From contig JAKAQS010000002.1 in assembly GCA_021819585.1 (NCBI GenBank), forward strand, positions 1 to 51,475: a stretch of 51,475 bases of DNA, given 5' to 3'. This stretch comes from Acidobacteriota bacterium. GTDB lineage: Bacteria; Acidobacteriota; Terriglobia; Terriglobales; Acidobacteriaceae. Numbering within the stretch: the first letter of the stretch is position 1; every line of letters starts with the position of its first letter. The notes beneath the pieces were generated by a model. That model did no database searches. It saw nothing but the letters and a program-made list of their open reading frames with translations, and was not told the origin of the DNA. Below, piece after piece: positions 10,442 to 20,504 of the stretch. The position numbers were made by a program, and so were the translations under genes.

Positions 10442-11296
10442 ATGGAACTCACGGCCAAATCGCAGCTTTTGCAATCCAGGCTGGGAGAGCTTTCGTCTCT
10501 GCTGGTGGCCTACTCCGGAGGAACGGATTCGGCTTATCTGGCCTTCGCCGCGCACCAGGTTCTGGGCCGGCGAATGCTGGCGGTGATTGCCGACTCGCCA
10601 TCCCTCCCCCGCCGCGAGTTGGGCGACGCCCTGGCATTTGCCCAGCATCATGGGATTCCGGTCCAATCCATCCAGACTCGCGAGATGGAAGACCCGGCCT
10701 ATGCCCGCAATGACACGCAGCGCTGCTTCCACTGCAAGAGCGAGTTGTTCACCCAGATGGAACAGGCGCGCCGGCAACTGGGATTCCAACACCTGGCCTA
10801 TGGCATGAACCTGGATGATTGCAGCGAGTTCCGGCCCGGCCGGCGGGCCGCCGAAACCCTTGGAGTCCTGGCCCCGCTGGCAGAGGCCAAATTGCGCAAA
10901 GCGGAGATTCGAACCTTGGCTCGGCAGGCCGGGCTGGAGATCGCCGATAAACCGGCCAGCGCCTGTCTGTCCTCGCGCATCGAGTATGGCCGAAGTGTCA
11001 CCCCTGAGAATCTTGCTCAGGTGGAGCGCGCCGAGGAGGCCTTGCACGGCCTGGGATTTCCTCAGGTTCGGGTTCGCCACCACGGACCGCTGGCGCGCGT
11101 GGAGATCGCCCGCCAGGATCTGCCCCGAGCCCTGTCGCTCTCTGTGCTGGATGACATTACCGAAGCGGTGCGCAGCGCAGGATTTCTCTATGTCACGCTG
11201 GACACCCAGGGCTATCGTTCCGGCTCGATGAACGATGTGCTGCCGGTCTCGGCCCTCGCCGCGCCACCCAAGACGGCGCCCGAAGAACCGCTATAG
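10442..11296 (+). CDS. larE: ATP-dependent sulfur transferase LarE
   Basis: PP-loop LLVAYSGGTDSAYLAFAA; NDTQRCFHCKSELF; KPASACLSSRIEYGRSVTPENL including the LarE cysteine. Confidence 0.95.
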   Translation: MELTAKSQLLQSRLGELSSLLVAYSGGTDSAYLAFAAHQVLGRRMLAVIADSPSLPRRELGDALAFAQHHGIPVQSIQTREMEDPAYARNDTQRCFHCKSELFTQMEQARRQLGFQHLAYGMNLDDCSEFRPGRRAAETLGVLAPLAEAKLRKAEIRTLARQAGLEIADKPASACLSSRIEYGRSVTPENLAQVERAEEALHGLGFPQVRVRHHGPLARVEIARQDLPRALSLSVLDDITEAVRSAGFLYVTLDTQGYRSGSMNDVLPVSALAAPPKTAPEEPL

Positions 11297-11355
11297 TGAG
11301 GAGAGCATACCGGGACTGCGAAGAAGCTCACCGCACCACCCGTGAGAGAGAGTTC

Positions 11356-12798
11356 ATGCGGATTGCCTATCTTGATTGTTTCGCCGGCATCTCCGGCGAT
11401 ATGTTTCTGGGCGCGCTGATGGACGCGGGCGCCCCGGCCAAAGCGCTGGAGCAGGCCGTTGAAGCACTGAGCATTGGGGCCAGTCTCAGCGTCGAGCGAG
11501 TGGATCGAAGCGGGATCTCCTGCACCCGAGTGCGCGTGCTGGAGGGAGGTCAGCCGGTCGAGGCCGGCGAGCCCGTCTCTGAACAAGCCGACTCCCTTGC
11601 GCACACCCATCCCCATGCTCATCCTCATACCCATACCCATACCCACAGCGACTCTCACGCTCCTGCCCAAGCCCCGCCGCGCGCTCCAGCCGGCGGCTCC
11701 GCGCCGGGACACTCACACAGTCATGGACGCTCGCTGAGGGTGATTCGCGATCTGATCCAGAGGTCTTCGCTAACCCAACCCGTCCAGCTTCGGGCGTTAC
11801 GAGCCTTCGAGTTGTTGGCGGCCTCTGAGGCCAGGATCCACAACGTCGGCCTGGAAGAGATTCACTTTCACGAGGTGGGAGCGGTCGATGCGATCGTCGA
11901 TATCGTCGCCTGCTGCGCCGGGATCGAAGCTCTCCAGATCGATGCCTGGTACTGCTCGGCGCTCAACGTGGGTTCTGGGACCGTGGTGTGCGCTCACGGA
12001 ACATTCCCGGTTCCGGCGCCGGCTACGGCGGATCTGCTGCGCGGCCTCCCGACCTACTCCGCCCACGTGCAGCAGGAGCTAGTGACCCCAACCGGCGCGG
12101 CGCTGCTGCGGGCTCTGGAGCCCATCTTTGGGGCGCAGCCCCGCATGCGGGTGCGGCAGATCGGTTACGGCGCCGGCTCACGCAATCCCGCAAGGTTTCC
12201 CAATGCGCTGCGCCTGAGCCTGGGTGATGCTGCCGAGCCCGACATGCTGCCGGACACCGCAACCCAGACCACTTCACACCGAGCCGACATCAGCGTCCTG
12301 GAGACCGCCCTCGACGATCTCTCTCCACAGATCCTCTCCTGGGTAGCCGAGTCGGCGCTGGCCGCCGGAGCGCTGGATGCGATGCTGACCCCGGTGATCA
12401 TGAAGAAGGGAAGGCCCGGCACTCTGCTCACCGTGTTGTGCCACCCTGAGCAGAGCCAGGCTCTGGAACAGTTGCTGCTCCGCCAGACCAGCACACTCGG
12501 GGTGCGCGTACGCCAGGACCAGAGGCTGAGCCTGGAACGCCACCACATCTCCGTATCCACACCCTATGGCGAGATCCGCATCAAGGTGGGAGAGCAGGCG
12601 GGCGAGGAGTTGAACGCAGCCCCGGAGTTTGAGGACTGCCGAGCGGCGGCGGAGCGTTGCCAGGCTCCTCTGAAGCTCGTTCAGCAAGCTGCCATCGCCG
12701 CTTATGTGCAGAGGATGCGCGGCCCGCAGGTTCCCAGCGATCCAAGCGTTGCCGGCGCTGCGAACCTGGTCCGGCCGGGAGACACCTCCAGCCTATGA
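11356..12798 (+). CDS. larC: Nickel insertion protein LarC, full-length single ORF with His-rich linker
   Basis: MRIAYLDCFAGISGDMFLGALMDAG start; HTHPHAHPHTHTHTHSDSH and GHSHSHG linker; EIHFHEVGAVDAIVDIV; C-terminal LarC2-type region in the same frame. Confidence 0.95.
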   Translation: MRIAYLDCFAGISGDMFLGALMDAGAPAKALEQAVEALSIGASLSVERVDRSGISCTRVRVLEGGQPVEAGEPVSEQADSLAHTHPHAHPHTHTHTHSDSHAPAQAPPRAPAGGSAPGHSHSHGRSLRVIRDLIQRSSLTQPVQLRALRAFELLAASEARIHNVGLEEIHFHEVGAVDAIVDIVACCAGIEALQIDAWYCSALNVGSGTVVCAHGTFPVPAPATADLLRGLPTYSAHVQQELVTPTGAALLRALEPIFGAQPRMRVRQIGYGAGSRNPARFPNALRLSLGDAAEPDMLPDTATQTTSHRADISVLETALDDLSPQILSWVAESALAAGALDAMLTPVIMKKGRPGTLLTVLCHPEQSQALEQLLLRQTSTLGVRVRQDQRLSLERHHISVSTPYGEIRIKVGEQAGEELNAAPEFEDCRAAAERCQAPLKLVQQAAIAAYVQRMRGPQVPSDPSVAGAANLVRPGDTSSL

Positions 12799-13592
12799 CT
12801 CCCGTGGCGTTATTGCAGCTTCTCTCCGCCGTGGAGCGTGGCGAGATCTCCTCCGCCGATGCCCTCCAGCGTCTCTCCAGGCTTCCGTTTGAGGATCTGG
12901 GAGATGCCCGGGTTGATCATCATCGCAGCCTGCGCAGCGGGCTTCCGGAGGTGATCTTTGCCCAGGGCAAAACCCGGGAGCAGACCGTGGCCATCTTCCA
13001 AAGCCTGCTGGGCGACGGCGTGGATGTGCTGGCGACCCGCGTTGATCCTGAGACGGCCAAGGAACTGCTGAGGAGATTTCCGCGCGCCATGCACCATCCC
13101 GCGGCGCGCGCCGTCAGCCTTCGTCAGACCGCAGCGCCCACTGCGGATGCCGAGGGCGACAACGCCGGCCAGGGCAGGATCGCCGTTGTCTGCGCCGGAA
13201 CCAGTGACGTGCCTGTGGCGGAGGAAGCCGCGGTGACTGTGGAGACCTTTGGAGCGCAGGTGACCCGGATCTATGACGCCGGTGTGGCGGGCCTGCATCG
13301 CTTGCTGGCGGCGCGGGAGGATCTGCTGGCTGCCGATGTGGTCGTGGTCTGCGCCGGAATGGAAGGCGCTCTGCCCTCCGTAGTGGGCGGCCTGGTAGGG
13401 GTTCCGGTGATTGCGGTGCCGACCTCGGTCGGGTACGGGGGATCTTTCGGCGGCGCGACGGCGCTGCTCGGCATGCTCAACTCCTGCAGCCCGAATGTGG
13501 TGGTCGTGAACATCGATAACGGCTTTGGCGCAGCCTACAGTGCTGTGCTGATCGCCAGAACAGCGCATGCCCGATCCCAGCCCAGGGAGTAA
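12795..13592 (+). CDS. larB: LarB, pyridinium-3,5-biscarboxylic acid mononucleotide synthase (PurE-like)
   Basis: AVVCAGTSDVPVAEEAAVT, CAGMEGALPSVVGGLVGVPVIAVPTSVGYG; ATGA overlap with larC stop. Confidence 0.95.
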   Translation: MTPVALLQLLSAVERGEISSADALQRLSRLPFEDLGDARVDHHRSLRSGLPEVIFAQGKTREQTVAIFQSLLGDGVDVLATRVDPETAKELLRRFPRAMHHPAARAVSLRQTAAPTADAEGDNAGQGRIAVVCAGTSDVPVAEEAAVTVETFGAQVTRIYDAGVAGLHRLLAAREDLLAADVVVVCAGMEGALPSVVGGLVGVPVIAVPTSVGYGGSFGGATALLGMLNSCSPNVVVVNIDNGFGAAYSAVLIARTAHARSQPRE

Positions 13593-13915
13593 GGCAATCC
13601 TCTCTCCAGCGGAGCATGCAGCTTCGATGGAGATCTGATCGAGCGTCGCGATCCATGGCCTTCCCTGCCGAGGCAAGACGCCGCTGAGCGCACCCCGTCT
13701 TGATCGCAATCCCCTGCAATTCTGCACGAACGTCTCCTGCCCGCCCTGGCCGTTCGCGGCCGTGCGACTCATGGCGCGGCGGTCCACCCGCCCGAGGTGA
13801 CGACAGTCACAGACCGAACCGGTCACCGGTGCAAGGCTTGGTCCAGAGATCATTTGAGTTGGCCAATGCGCTCACCCAGGCTTATGATGGGTGCTCCGCC
13901 TGATCAGGAGTACAC

Positions 13916-14392
13916 ATGACGCCCAAGCCGCTTTTTCTGCTGTCGATCCTGCCGTTGCCAGTCTTGCTGCTGTCGATCCTGCTCCGGCCCGGCGCGCAGA
14001 CGCAACAACAGCCGCCGGCCACCACGCCGGCCACGACTTCAACCACGACCACCACAACCACTCCGGCAGCCACCATTCCAGCCGCAGCCCTGCGGATGGT
14101 GAACCCTGTCAAGCCTACACCGCAGAGCCTGGCTCACGCCAAGGCGATCTACGGGTATGATTGCGCGATGTGCCACGGCGACAACGGGAATGGCCATGGC
14201 GATCTGGCCGCGCAGATGAAGCTGAGCCTGCCCGACTTGACCAAACCCGCCAGCCTGCAGGGCAAGACGGACGGAGAGCTCTTCTACGTCATCGATAACG
14301 GCCAGGGCGCCATGCCGGCAGAAAACGGGCGGGCCAAGCCGGAAGATATGTGGAATATGGTGGTGCTGGTCCGCTCGTTCTCCCAGCAGTAG
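13916..14392 (+). CDS. Cytochrome c family protein with Thr/Pro-rich linker
   Basis: Signal peptide; heme motif CAMCH; downstream Met (GAMPAE). Confidence 0.88.
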   Translation: MTPKPLFLLSILPLPVLLLSILLRPGAQTQQQPPATTPATTSTTTTTTTPAATIPAAALRMVNPVKPTPQSLAHAKAIYGYDCAMCHGDNGNGHGDLAAQMKLSLPDLTKPASLQGKTDGELFYVIDNGQGAMPAENGRAKPEDMWNMVVLVRSFSQQ

Positions 14393-14465
14393 GCTCGTTA
14401 CGAGGCAGTCCAAGAGCCGGGAATCTCTCTGCGCGGCAGCGCCGGCCCGGAGCGCCCCGGAGGGG

Positions 14466-15065
14466 TCAATCCACCAACTCGGCCAGCAGAACCTGCTCGT
14501 CCTGATCGATCTCGCGCAGCTTTACCTCGATGATCTCCCGCCGCGAGGTAGGCACGGTGCGCCCGATGTAACGGGCCTCGATGGGCAGCTCGCGATGCCC
14601 GCGATCAATCAGAACCAGCAGTTGCACGCTCTTGGGGCGGCCTTGATCGAAGAGCGCATCCAGCGCCGCTCGCGTGGTGCGGCCAGTGTAAAGAACATCG
14701 TCCATCAGGATAATGTCGCGCCCGTTGACATCGAAGCCGATCTCTCCCTTTTCGACCACCGGGCGGAGGTCTCGGGTGGACAGGTCGTCACGGTAGAAGC
14801 TGATGTCCAGCACGCCGGTCTGCACTGGGGTCTTCTCGATGGTCTCTATCAGTTTGGCGATGCGCTGGGCCAGCGGGACTCCGCGGCGCTTGATGCCCAC
14901 CAGGCCAAGATTTTCGCTTCCATTGTTCCGCTCCACAATCTCATGCGCCAGCCGCACCAGGGTGCGCTCAATCTCCGAGGCGGACATCAGTCTGCCCTTC
15001 TCACGAACCTGCAATCGGCTGGAGGTCGGCGTGGTTTCGGTGGAAGAAGTCGGATCGCTTTTCAT
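14466..15065 (-). CDS. pyrR: Bifunctional pyr operon regulator / uracil phosphoribosyltransferase PyrR
   Basis: PRPP-binding motif DIILMDDVLYTGRTTRAALDAL; GIKRRGVPLAQRI; DISFYRDDL. Confidence 0.95.
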   Translation of the reverse strand: MKSDPTSSTETTPTSSRLQVREKGRLMSASEIERTLVRLAHEIVERNNGSENLGLVGIKRRGVPLAQRIAKLIETIEKTPVQTGVLDISFYRDDLSTRDLRPVVEKGEIGFDVNGRDIILMDDVLYTGRTTRAALDALFDQGRPKSVQLLVLIDRGHRELPIEARYIGRTVPTSRREIIEVKLREIDQDEQVLLAELVD

Positions 15066-15268
15066 TGCCCTCATCATAACAGCGAGCGAACCGTCTCACA
15101 CCCCACCGTCCAGGCAGTACCTGGTGCGAGTACCGGTTGCAGCGTGAGGGTGCGGAGCCTCGACGGGAAGCGTCCCGTGAGCCTGAGGCCAGTGGATTCA
15201 GAGAGCCAACGGATCCAGTGGCCAGGGGGCTCTCCGCGGCAAGGGTAAGCCGAGCCGGCCGCGAAGAC

Positions 15269-16000
15269 TCAGCTTCGCGCAGAACGCGAGCGGAGATAGC
15301 CGGCAAAGGCTCCGGCCGTGGCCGAGTAAGCCAGGTATAGCAACAGGCAGAGGAAGATGCTGGCCAGCAGAATGCCGGCGCGAAACTCCGGTACCGCGAG
15401 CATATCGGTGAGCATTCTGGCGGACTGTTGCGACTGGGCCGCGAAGTTCGTGTGCAACTGCTCGAACATCTTGTTGAGTTGAGAGTCGATATCGGCGATC
15501 TCCCCGGCCGAGTGCAGAACAAAACGCTCCAAGACCAAACCAATCGTATTCAGGGATGCGGTGGCCAGGAAGATCGCCAAGGCGGTCAGTATGCCCAGTT
15601 TCGCCCCGAAGCCGGGCGTAATTCTTGTTTGGCGGAAGCGGGAGCTATAGATGCCCAGCACCACGATGGGGGCAGAGAGAAACCAGCAAAAAGAGAGCAG
15701 TGAGACGGGAGCCATAGCGAAGGAGAGCAGTGAGAGCCCTGCGGAGATCGCTCCGGCCAGCGCCGCAGTCTGAATCGCGCCGCGCCAGGCGACCGAATGG
15801 CTGGGCGTGACCAGATGCGCCTCCGACGGAGTAGCCGGGCCGGCCCCACCCTGTTGCGCCGCCATCTGTTCTTCGATTTGGTCGCGCAACTCCTCGGATA
15901 GTCTTACCTGAGGCGCTCCACAACTCCAACAGTAGACCAGATCTCCCTCCTCTTCGCGATGGAGCACGGCGCGGCAACGGGAGCAGATTCGGGCTGTCAC
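15269..16000 (-). CDS. Zinc-ribbon membrane protein of unknown function
   Basis: CSRCRAVL...CWSCG zinc ribbon at the N-terminus followed by several hydrophobic helices. Confidence 0.65.
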   Translation of the reverse strand: MTARICSRCRAVLHREEEGDLVYCWSCGAPQVRLSEELRDQIEEQMAAQQGGAGPATPSEAHLVTPSHSVAWRGAIQTAALAGAISAGLSLLSFAMAPVSLLSFCWFLSAPIVVLGIYSSRFRQTRITPGFGAKLGILTALAIFLATASLNTIGLVLERFVLHSAGEIADIDSQLNKMFEQLHTNFAAQSQQSARMLTDMLAVPEFRAGILLASIFLCLLLYLAYSATAGAFAGYLRSRSARS

Positions 16001-16093
16001 TCCTTTGAAGGTACAGCATTTTCGCCGTTCGGGAAGCAGGGAAAGCAGATCGCCTGACCTTTTGCTCCCTCTTGCGGAGTCCAGGAAGCCAAT

Positions 16094-16756
16094 CTATTCG
16101 CTATCCGATCCGTTCTTGCCGGTGGGCAGGTCGATCGAGACCAGGCTAATCCGCGTTCCGCCATCCCGCTTCTCCACACTCACCACGTGCATCCGCTGCG
16201 GAGAGCCGGCTTGCAGGTCGATCGCCGTCGAGGAGTCTTCGCTGGAGACGGTGACTCCCTTGATGCGTCCACTGCCGGTCCGGACCTTTGCTCGGACGAC
16301 GTACGGGCTATCGTTGCAGGTAAGTCCCTGCGCGGTACGATGCAGTGAACCAACAGGGCTATGGTTACTGCACTCGACGGGCGCACCGTAGCGTGCGGCC
16401 AGATCCTTGCGGTAAAAGGCAAGCACCTTCTGCGCCGAATCGGCGGTCTGGAATTCGGCGATCTTCGCGCCCAGGCGGAAGCTGCCTATGCTCATATGGA
16501 CGTTCGCATTATCACCACCGCCATCCTCACCCTGCACCGGCGTCGCGCCCGGGTAGACGCTGATTCCGGTGCTGACGGCATCTGCACTGCTGCCCGTATT
16601 GACGTTCAGGGAACCGAAGGGTGTCCCGATGCGAACGTCATGCGATCCCTCATGATCATTCTCTGTGACGTGACAGCCAGTGAGTAGAAGGCCGGCCAAG
16701 GGAGCGGCAACGGCCAAAAAGGTCAGCATGGTCAGGATGCGATGGGAGCGATTCAT
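16094..16756 (-). CDS. Putative lipoprotein
   Basis: MNRSHRILTMLTFLAVAAPLAGLLLTGC lipobox-like signal; start trimmed to ATG at 16756. Confidence 0.65.
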   Translation of the reverse strand: MNRSHRILTMLTFLAVAAPLAGLLLTGCHVTENDHEGSHDVRIGTPFGSLNVNTGSSADAVSTGISVYPGATPVQGEDGGGDNANVHMSIGSFRLGAKIAEFQTADSAQKVLAFYRKDLAARYGAPVECSNHSPVGSLHRTAQGLTCNDSPYVVRAKVRTGSGRIKGVTVSSEDSSTAIDLQAGSPQRMHVVSVEKRDGGTRISLVSIDLPTGKNGSDSE

Positions 16757-17433
16757 CACGGGAGTCCTTCTGCGCATAGCGGAGACCACCGACTGCCGAG
16801 TCAACTCGTCCTCAACTCATCCTCAACCCGTCGCTCCGCCGCGCGAATGTCTGGTGTACCGGCAGTCTACGCCTCCGGATACGCCGCCAGGGGGAGAAAA
16901 GTTCCTCGCATCCGCATCCTGATCCTGCCTTCGCCCATCGCAAGCTGAGCCGTGGTCCGGTTCCGGCAAGGCATTCCGGCCTTCCACCGCGCTGGAGTCC
17001 TCCTCTGGCGCTCCGGCGCCGGTAGGCCCGCAGCCTCGGGCATCCCCGCCCTTTCAGCCTTCAAATGCATGGCTTGTCTGCACTTCTGGGCCGGGTCGGG
17101 CGCTCCGGATGCTCTCCGGCGCCGCTCTCCGCGCGGATGTAACGAACCAGAGCAAGCCGTTGCTCCGAGGGAGGGCCAGGCGCTCGAGCCGCTCCTTCGT
17201 CCCGCGCGAGCCACCAGAGTAAACTGAACGAGGTGACTTTTGGACAGAGAACGTGCATCGAAAGCTAGAGGCTGGTTGAAGAATGCGGCAAAGCATCCTG
17301 GGAGGCGCATCAATTTGTTCCATGGCGCCAGGGACGCGAACCAGATGGGTTGGCTTCTTGAACAAACCTCTTTTTCTCAAACAACTCCGTAAAGCGCGGC
17401 GAGACGGGGCGCAACTTTCCTCAGAGGATACGA

Positions 17434-19440
17434 ATGACTGATAAGCAGCAGCAGGACGCACTGGATCAACTTTCTATCAACACACTGCGATTTCTCGCCG
17501 TCGACCAGGTCGAGAAGGCCAAATGCGGCCATCCGGGAGCGCCTCTGGGCTGCGCTCCGATTGCCTATCTGCTTTACCACAAGTTCATGAAGTACAACCC
17601 CAAGGATCCGCAGTGGCCCGACCGCGACCGGTTCATTCTGTCCAACGGACATGCCTCCGCGTTGCTGTATGGCGTGCTCCATCTCACCGGTTACAACCTG
17701 CCAATGGCTCAGTTGGAGCAGTTCCGGCAGTGGGGCTCGGAGACCCCGGGACACCCCGAAGTCGGCGATACCCCAGGCGTCGAGGTGACCACCGGACCCC
17801 TCGGCCAGGGCTTCGCCATGGCGGTCGGCGAGGCGATCGCTGAAAAGCACATGGCGGCGATCTACAACCACGAGAACCACACCCCGGTCGACCATCACAC
17901 CTACGTGCTCTGCGGCGACGGCGATCTGATGGAGGGGGTCTCGCACGAGGCCGCCTCGCTGGCCGGAACCCTTGAGCTGGGCAAGCTCATCGTGCTTTAC
18001 GACGACAATCTGATCTCGCTCGACGGCCCCACGGAGCTCAGCTACACCGAGGACGTCACCCGGCGCTTCGAGGGCTACCACTGGCAGGTGCTCTCTGTGG
18101 AGGACGGAAATGATCTGGTGGCCATCGAAAAGGCCATTGAGGCGGCCAAGGCCGAGACCCGCAAGCCGACGCTGATCCGAGTGCGCACGGTGATCGGTTA
18201 TGGCAGCCCCAAGGCTGGAACCAACAAGGTCCACGGCGAAGCTATGGGACCGGAGGCAGCCCGCGCCACCAAAAAGAATCTCGGCTTCCCTGAGGACAAG
18301 AGCTTCTATGTACCCGAGGAGGCGGGAAAGAACTGGCTCAAGGCCGTCGAAAGAGGGCACAAGGCCCAGGCCGAGTGGCAGGCCAGGTTCGATGCCTATA
18401 AAAAGGCCTTTCCATCGCTGGGCGCTCAGTTCGAGCGCAGCATCGCCCGCCGCCTGGAGCCGGGTTGGGAGAAGGCGATTCCCACCTTTCCGGCCGGTCC
18501 CGATGCCAAGCCTGTGGCCACGCGCAACGCCGGCCAGGTAGTCCTGAATGCCCTTGCCAAGGCCGTGCCGGAACTGTTTGGCGGAGCCGCGGACCTCACC
18601 TCTTCCACCAAGACGATCTTCAAGGACAGCCCCAGTTTCCATGTGGACCCAACGGGACGCAACGTCTTCTTCGGGGTGCGCGAGTTCGGCATGCAGGCTG
18701 CCGTGAACGGTATTGCGGCCCACGGCGGACTGATTCCCTTTGGCTCGACCTTCTTCACCTTCAGCGACTACTGCCGTTCCGCCATGCGCATGGGAGCGCT
18801 GATGGGCGTTCACTCGCTCTACATCTACACCCATGATTCGGTCGGGCTGGGCGAGGATGGCCCAACTCACCAGCCGGTCGAGCACCTGATGAGCCTGCGC
18901 GCGATTCCAAAGCTGACCGACTTTCGCCCGGCTGACGCCAATGAGACAGCCGCCTGCTGGCAGTTGGCTCTGGAGCGCAAGAGCCCCAGCTTCATGGCGC
19001 TCAGCCGCCAGGACCTGCCGGTGCTGGATGCCGTTCGCTACAAGATCTTTGAGGGCGTGCGCCGGGGAGCTTATATCCTGGAAGCCCACGGGCGGAATCT
19101 GGTCCTGGTGGCCACCGGTTCTGAGGTGGCTCTGGCATTGAAGGCCGCGGCCCAGCTCAAGGATGCCGGCATCCTCGCCACAGTGGTCTCCATGCCCAGC
19201 TTCAAGATCTTTGAAGAGCAGACCGAGGAGTACAAGGCGTCGATCTTCCCCAAGGGCGTGCCCGCCATCTCGATCGAGGCGGGGGCCACCATGGGCTGGT
19301 GGAAGTACGTTGGCCGCGAGGGTGCGGCCATCGGGGTCGACCGCTTTGGCGCCTCGGCGCCGGGCTCGCTGGTTCTGGAAAAGTTCGGGATTTCCGTTGC
19401 AAATATTGTGGAGACTGCCCAAAAACTTGTGAAAAAGTAG
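17434..19440 (+). CDS. tkt: Transketolase
   Basis: GHPGAPLGCAPIAYLLY, TGPLGQGFAMAVGEAIAEKH, GDGDLMEGVSHEAASLAG, THDSVGLGEDGPTHQPVE. Confidence 0.98.
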   Translation: MTDKQQQDALDQLSINTLRFLAVDQVEKAKCGHPGAPLGCAPIAYLLYHKFMKYNPKDPQWPDRDRFILSNGHASALLYGVLHLTGYNLPMAQLEQFRQWGSETPGHPEVGDTPGVEVTTGPLGQGFAMAVGEAIAEKHMAAIYNHENHTPVDHHTYVLCGDGDLMEGVSHEAASLAGTLELGKLIVLYDDNLISLDGPTELSYTEDVTRRFEGYHWQVLSVEDGNDLVAIEKAIEAAKAETRKPTLIRVRTVIGYGSPKAGTNKVHGEAMGPEAARATKKNLGFPEDKSFYVPEEAGKNWLKAVERGHKAQAEWQARFDAYKKAFPSLGAQFERSIARRLEPGWEKAIPTFPAGPDAKPVATRNAGQVVLNALAKAVPELFGGAADLTSSTKTIFKDSPSFHVDPTGRNVFFGVREFGMQAAVNGIAAHGGLIPFGSTFFTFSDYCRSAMRMGALMGVHSLYIYTHDSVGLGEDGPTHQPVEHLMSLRAIPKLTDFRPADANETAACWQLALERKSPSFMALSRQDLPVLDAVRYKIFEGVRRGAYILEAHGRNLVLVATGSEVALALKAAAQLKDAGILATVVSMPSFKIFEEQTEEYKASIFPKGVPAISIEAGATMGWWKYVGREGAAIGVDRFGASAPGSLVLEKFGISVANIVETAQKLVKK

Positions 19441-19554
19441 CCCTCAGCGGGGGAGGACCTTCCCGGGAGACGGCAGCCGCGCCAGCCTCCGGCCCATGGG
19501 AAGTTCCTCCTCTTCAAGGAAATGCTGCCTCCGTGCAGGCGGAAGGTGCTTTGG

Positions 19555-20232
19555 ATGACACAGGATCAGGCGAAGGAACTGGTTGGACGGCGAGCGGCCG
19601 AACAGGTCGAAGATGGCATGAGGGTGGGGCTCGGGACCGGGTCCACAGCCACCATGTTCATCAAGGCGCTCGGCGAGCGGGTCAAGCAGGGATTGAAGAT
19701 CCGCTGCGTAGCTTCCAGCGATGCCAGCCACCGGTTGGGGCAATCGCTGGGGATGGAGATGCTCACCTTCCACGAGCTGCCGGAGCTGGATCTCTACATC
19801 GATGGCGCCGACGAGGTAGGCCCTGGCCTGGCTCTGATCAAAGGCGGGGGCGGTGCTCTGCTGCGGGAGAAGATTGTGGCCAGCGCTGCGCAGAGGTTTC
19901 TGGTGGTCGTAGACTCCAGCAAAGTGGTTCCAGAGCTGGGACGCTTTCCTCTGCCTGTCGAAGTGATCAAGATGGCCCTTCCGGTGGTCGAGCGCAAGCT
20001 CAGCAGTCTGGGGCTCCATCCCCATCTGCGCCGCCATGCGGATGGAGCGGAGTATCTCACCGACGAAAACAACTACATTCTGGATTGCGCCTGCGGTTCC
20101 ATCCCTGACCCAAGCCGCACCGCGGCGGCGATTCGATCCGTGGTCGGCGTCGTCGAACATGGCCTGTTTTTGCGTATGGCGGGAGCGGTGCTGGTCGCCG
20201 GTGATCAGGGCGTGACAGAGTTGAGAGCTTAA
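19555..20232 (+). CDS. rpiA: Ribose-5-phosphate isomerase A
   Basis: VGLGTGSTATMFI, DLYIDGADEV, LIKGGGGALLREKIVA. Confidence 0.97.
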   Translation: MTQDQAKELVGRRAAEQVEDGMRVGLGTGSTATMFIKALGERVKQGLKIRCVASSDASHRLGQSLGMEMLTFHELPELDLYIDGADEVGPGLALIKGGGGALLREKIVASAAQRFLVVVDSSKVVPELGRFPLPVEVIKMALPVVERKLSSLGLHPHLRRHADGAEYLTDENNYILDCACGSIPDPSRTAAAIRSVVGVVEHGLFLRMAGAVLVAGDQGVTELRA

Positions 20233-20504
20233 AATCACCTTCGCTCTCGGCGCCCTGCGGCGTCCCGACTACCGTGAATGTCTTCTCAGGGAAGCGCCAA
20301 AGCAGGCGCCCTCCGAGAGACCCGCCCGCAGGAAATTTGCGTGGAACGGCTGCCGGCGAAACTGCGCAGCAAGCTGTGGTTTCGGGCCTTTTGGCGTCAT
20401 TTCCGGCCGCCGTGCGTCGAATCTTTAAGCGGGTGACGTGGGCATTGACAACGATTGCGGTTACTCTCTAAGTGGTACTTTTCCGCGCGAGGGCGGATAC
20501 TCCT

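Noticed and set aside
16805-17433. Overlapping ORFs on both strands upstream of tkt
   Set aside because: Composition-driven; no conserved motif or RBS; treated as intergenic.
17377-19422. 681-aa minus-strand ORF opposite transketolase
   Set aside because: Fully antisense to a confident tkt gene; a product of high-GC codon bias with no recognisable motifs.
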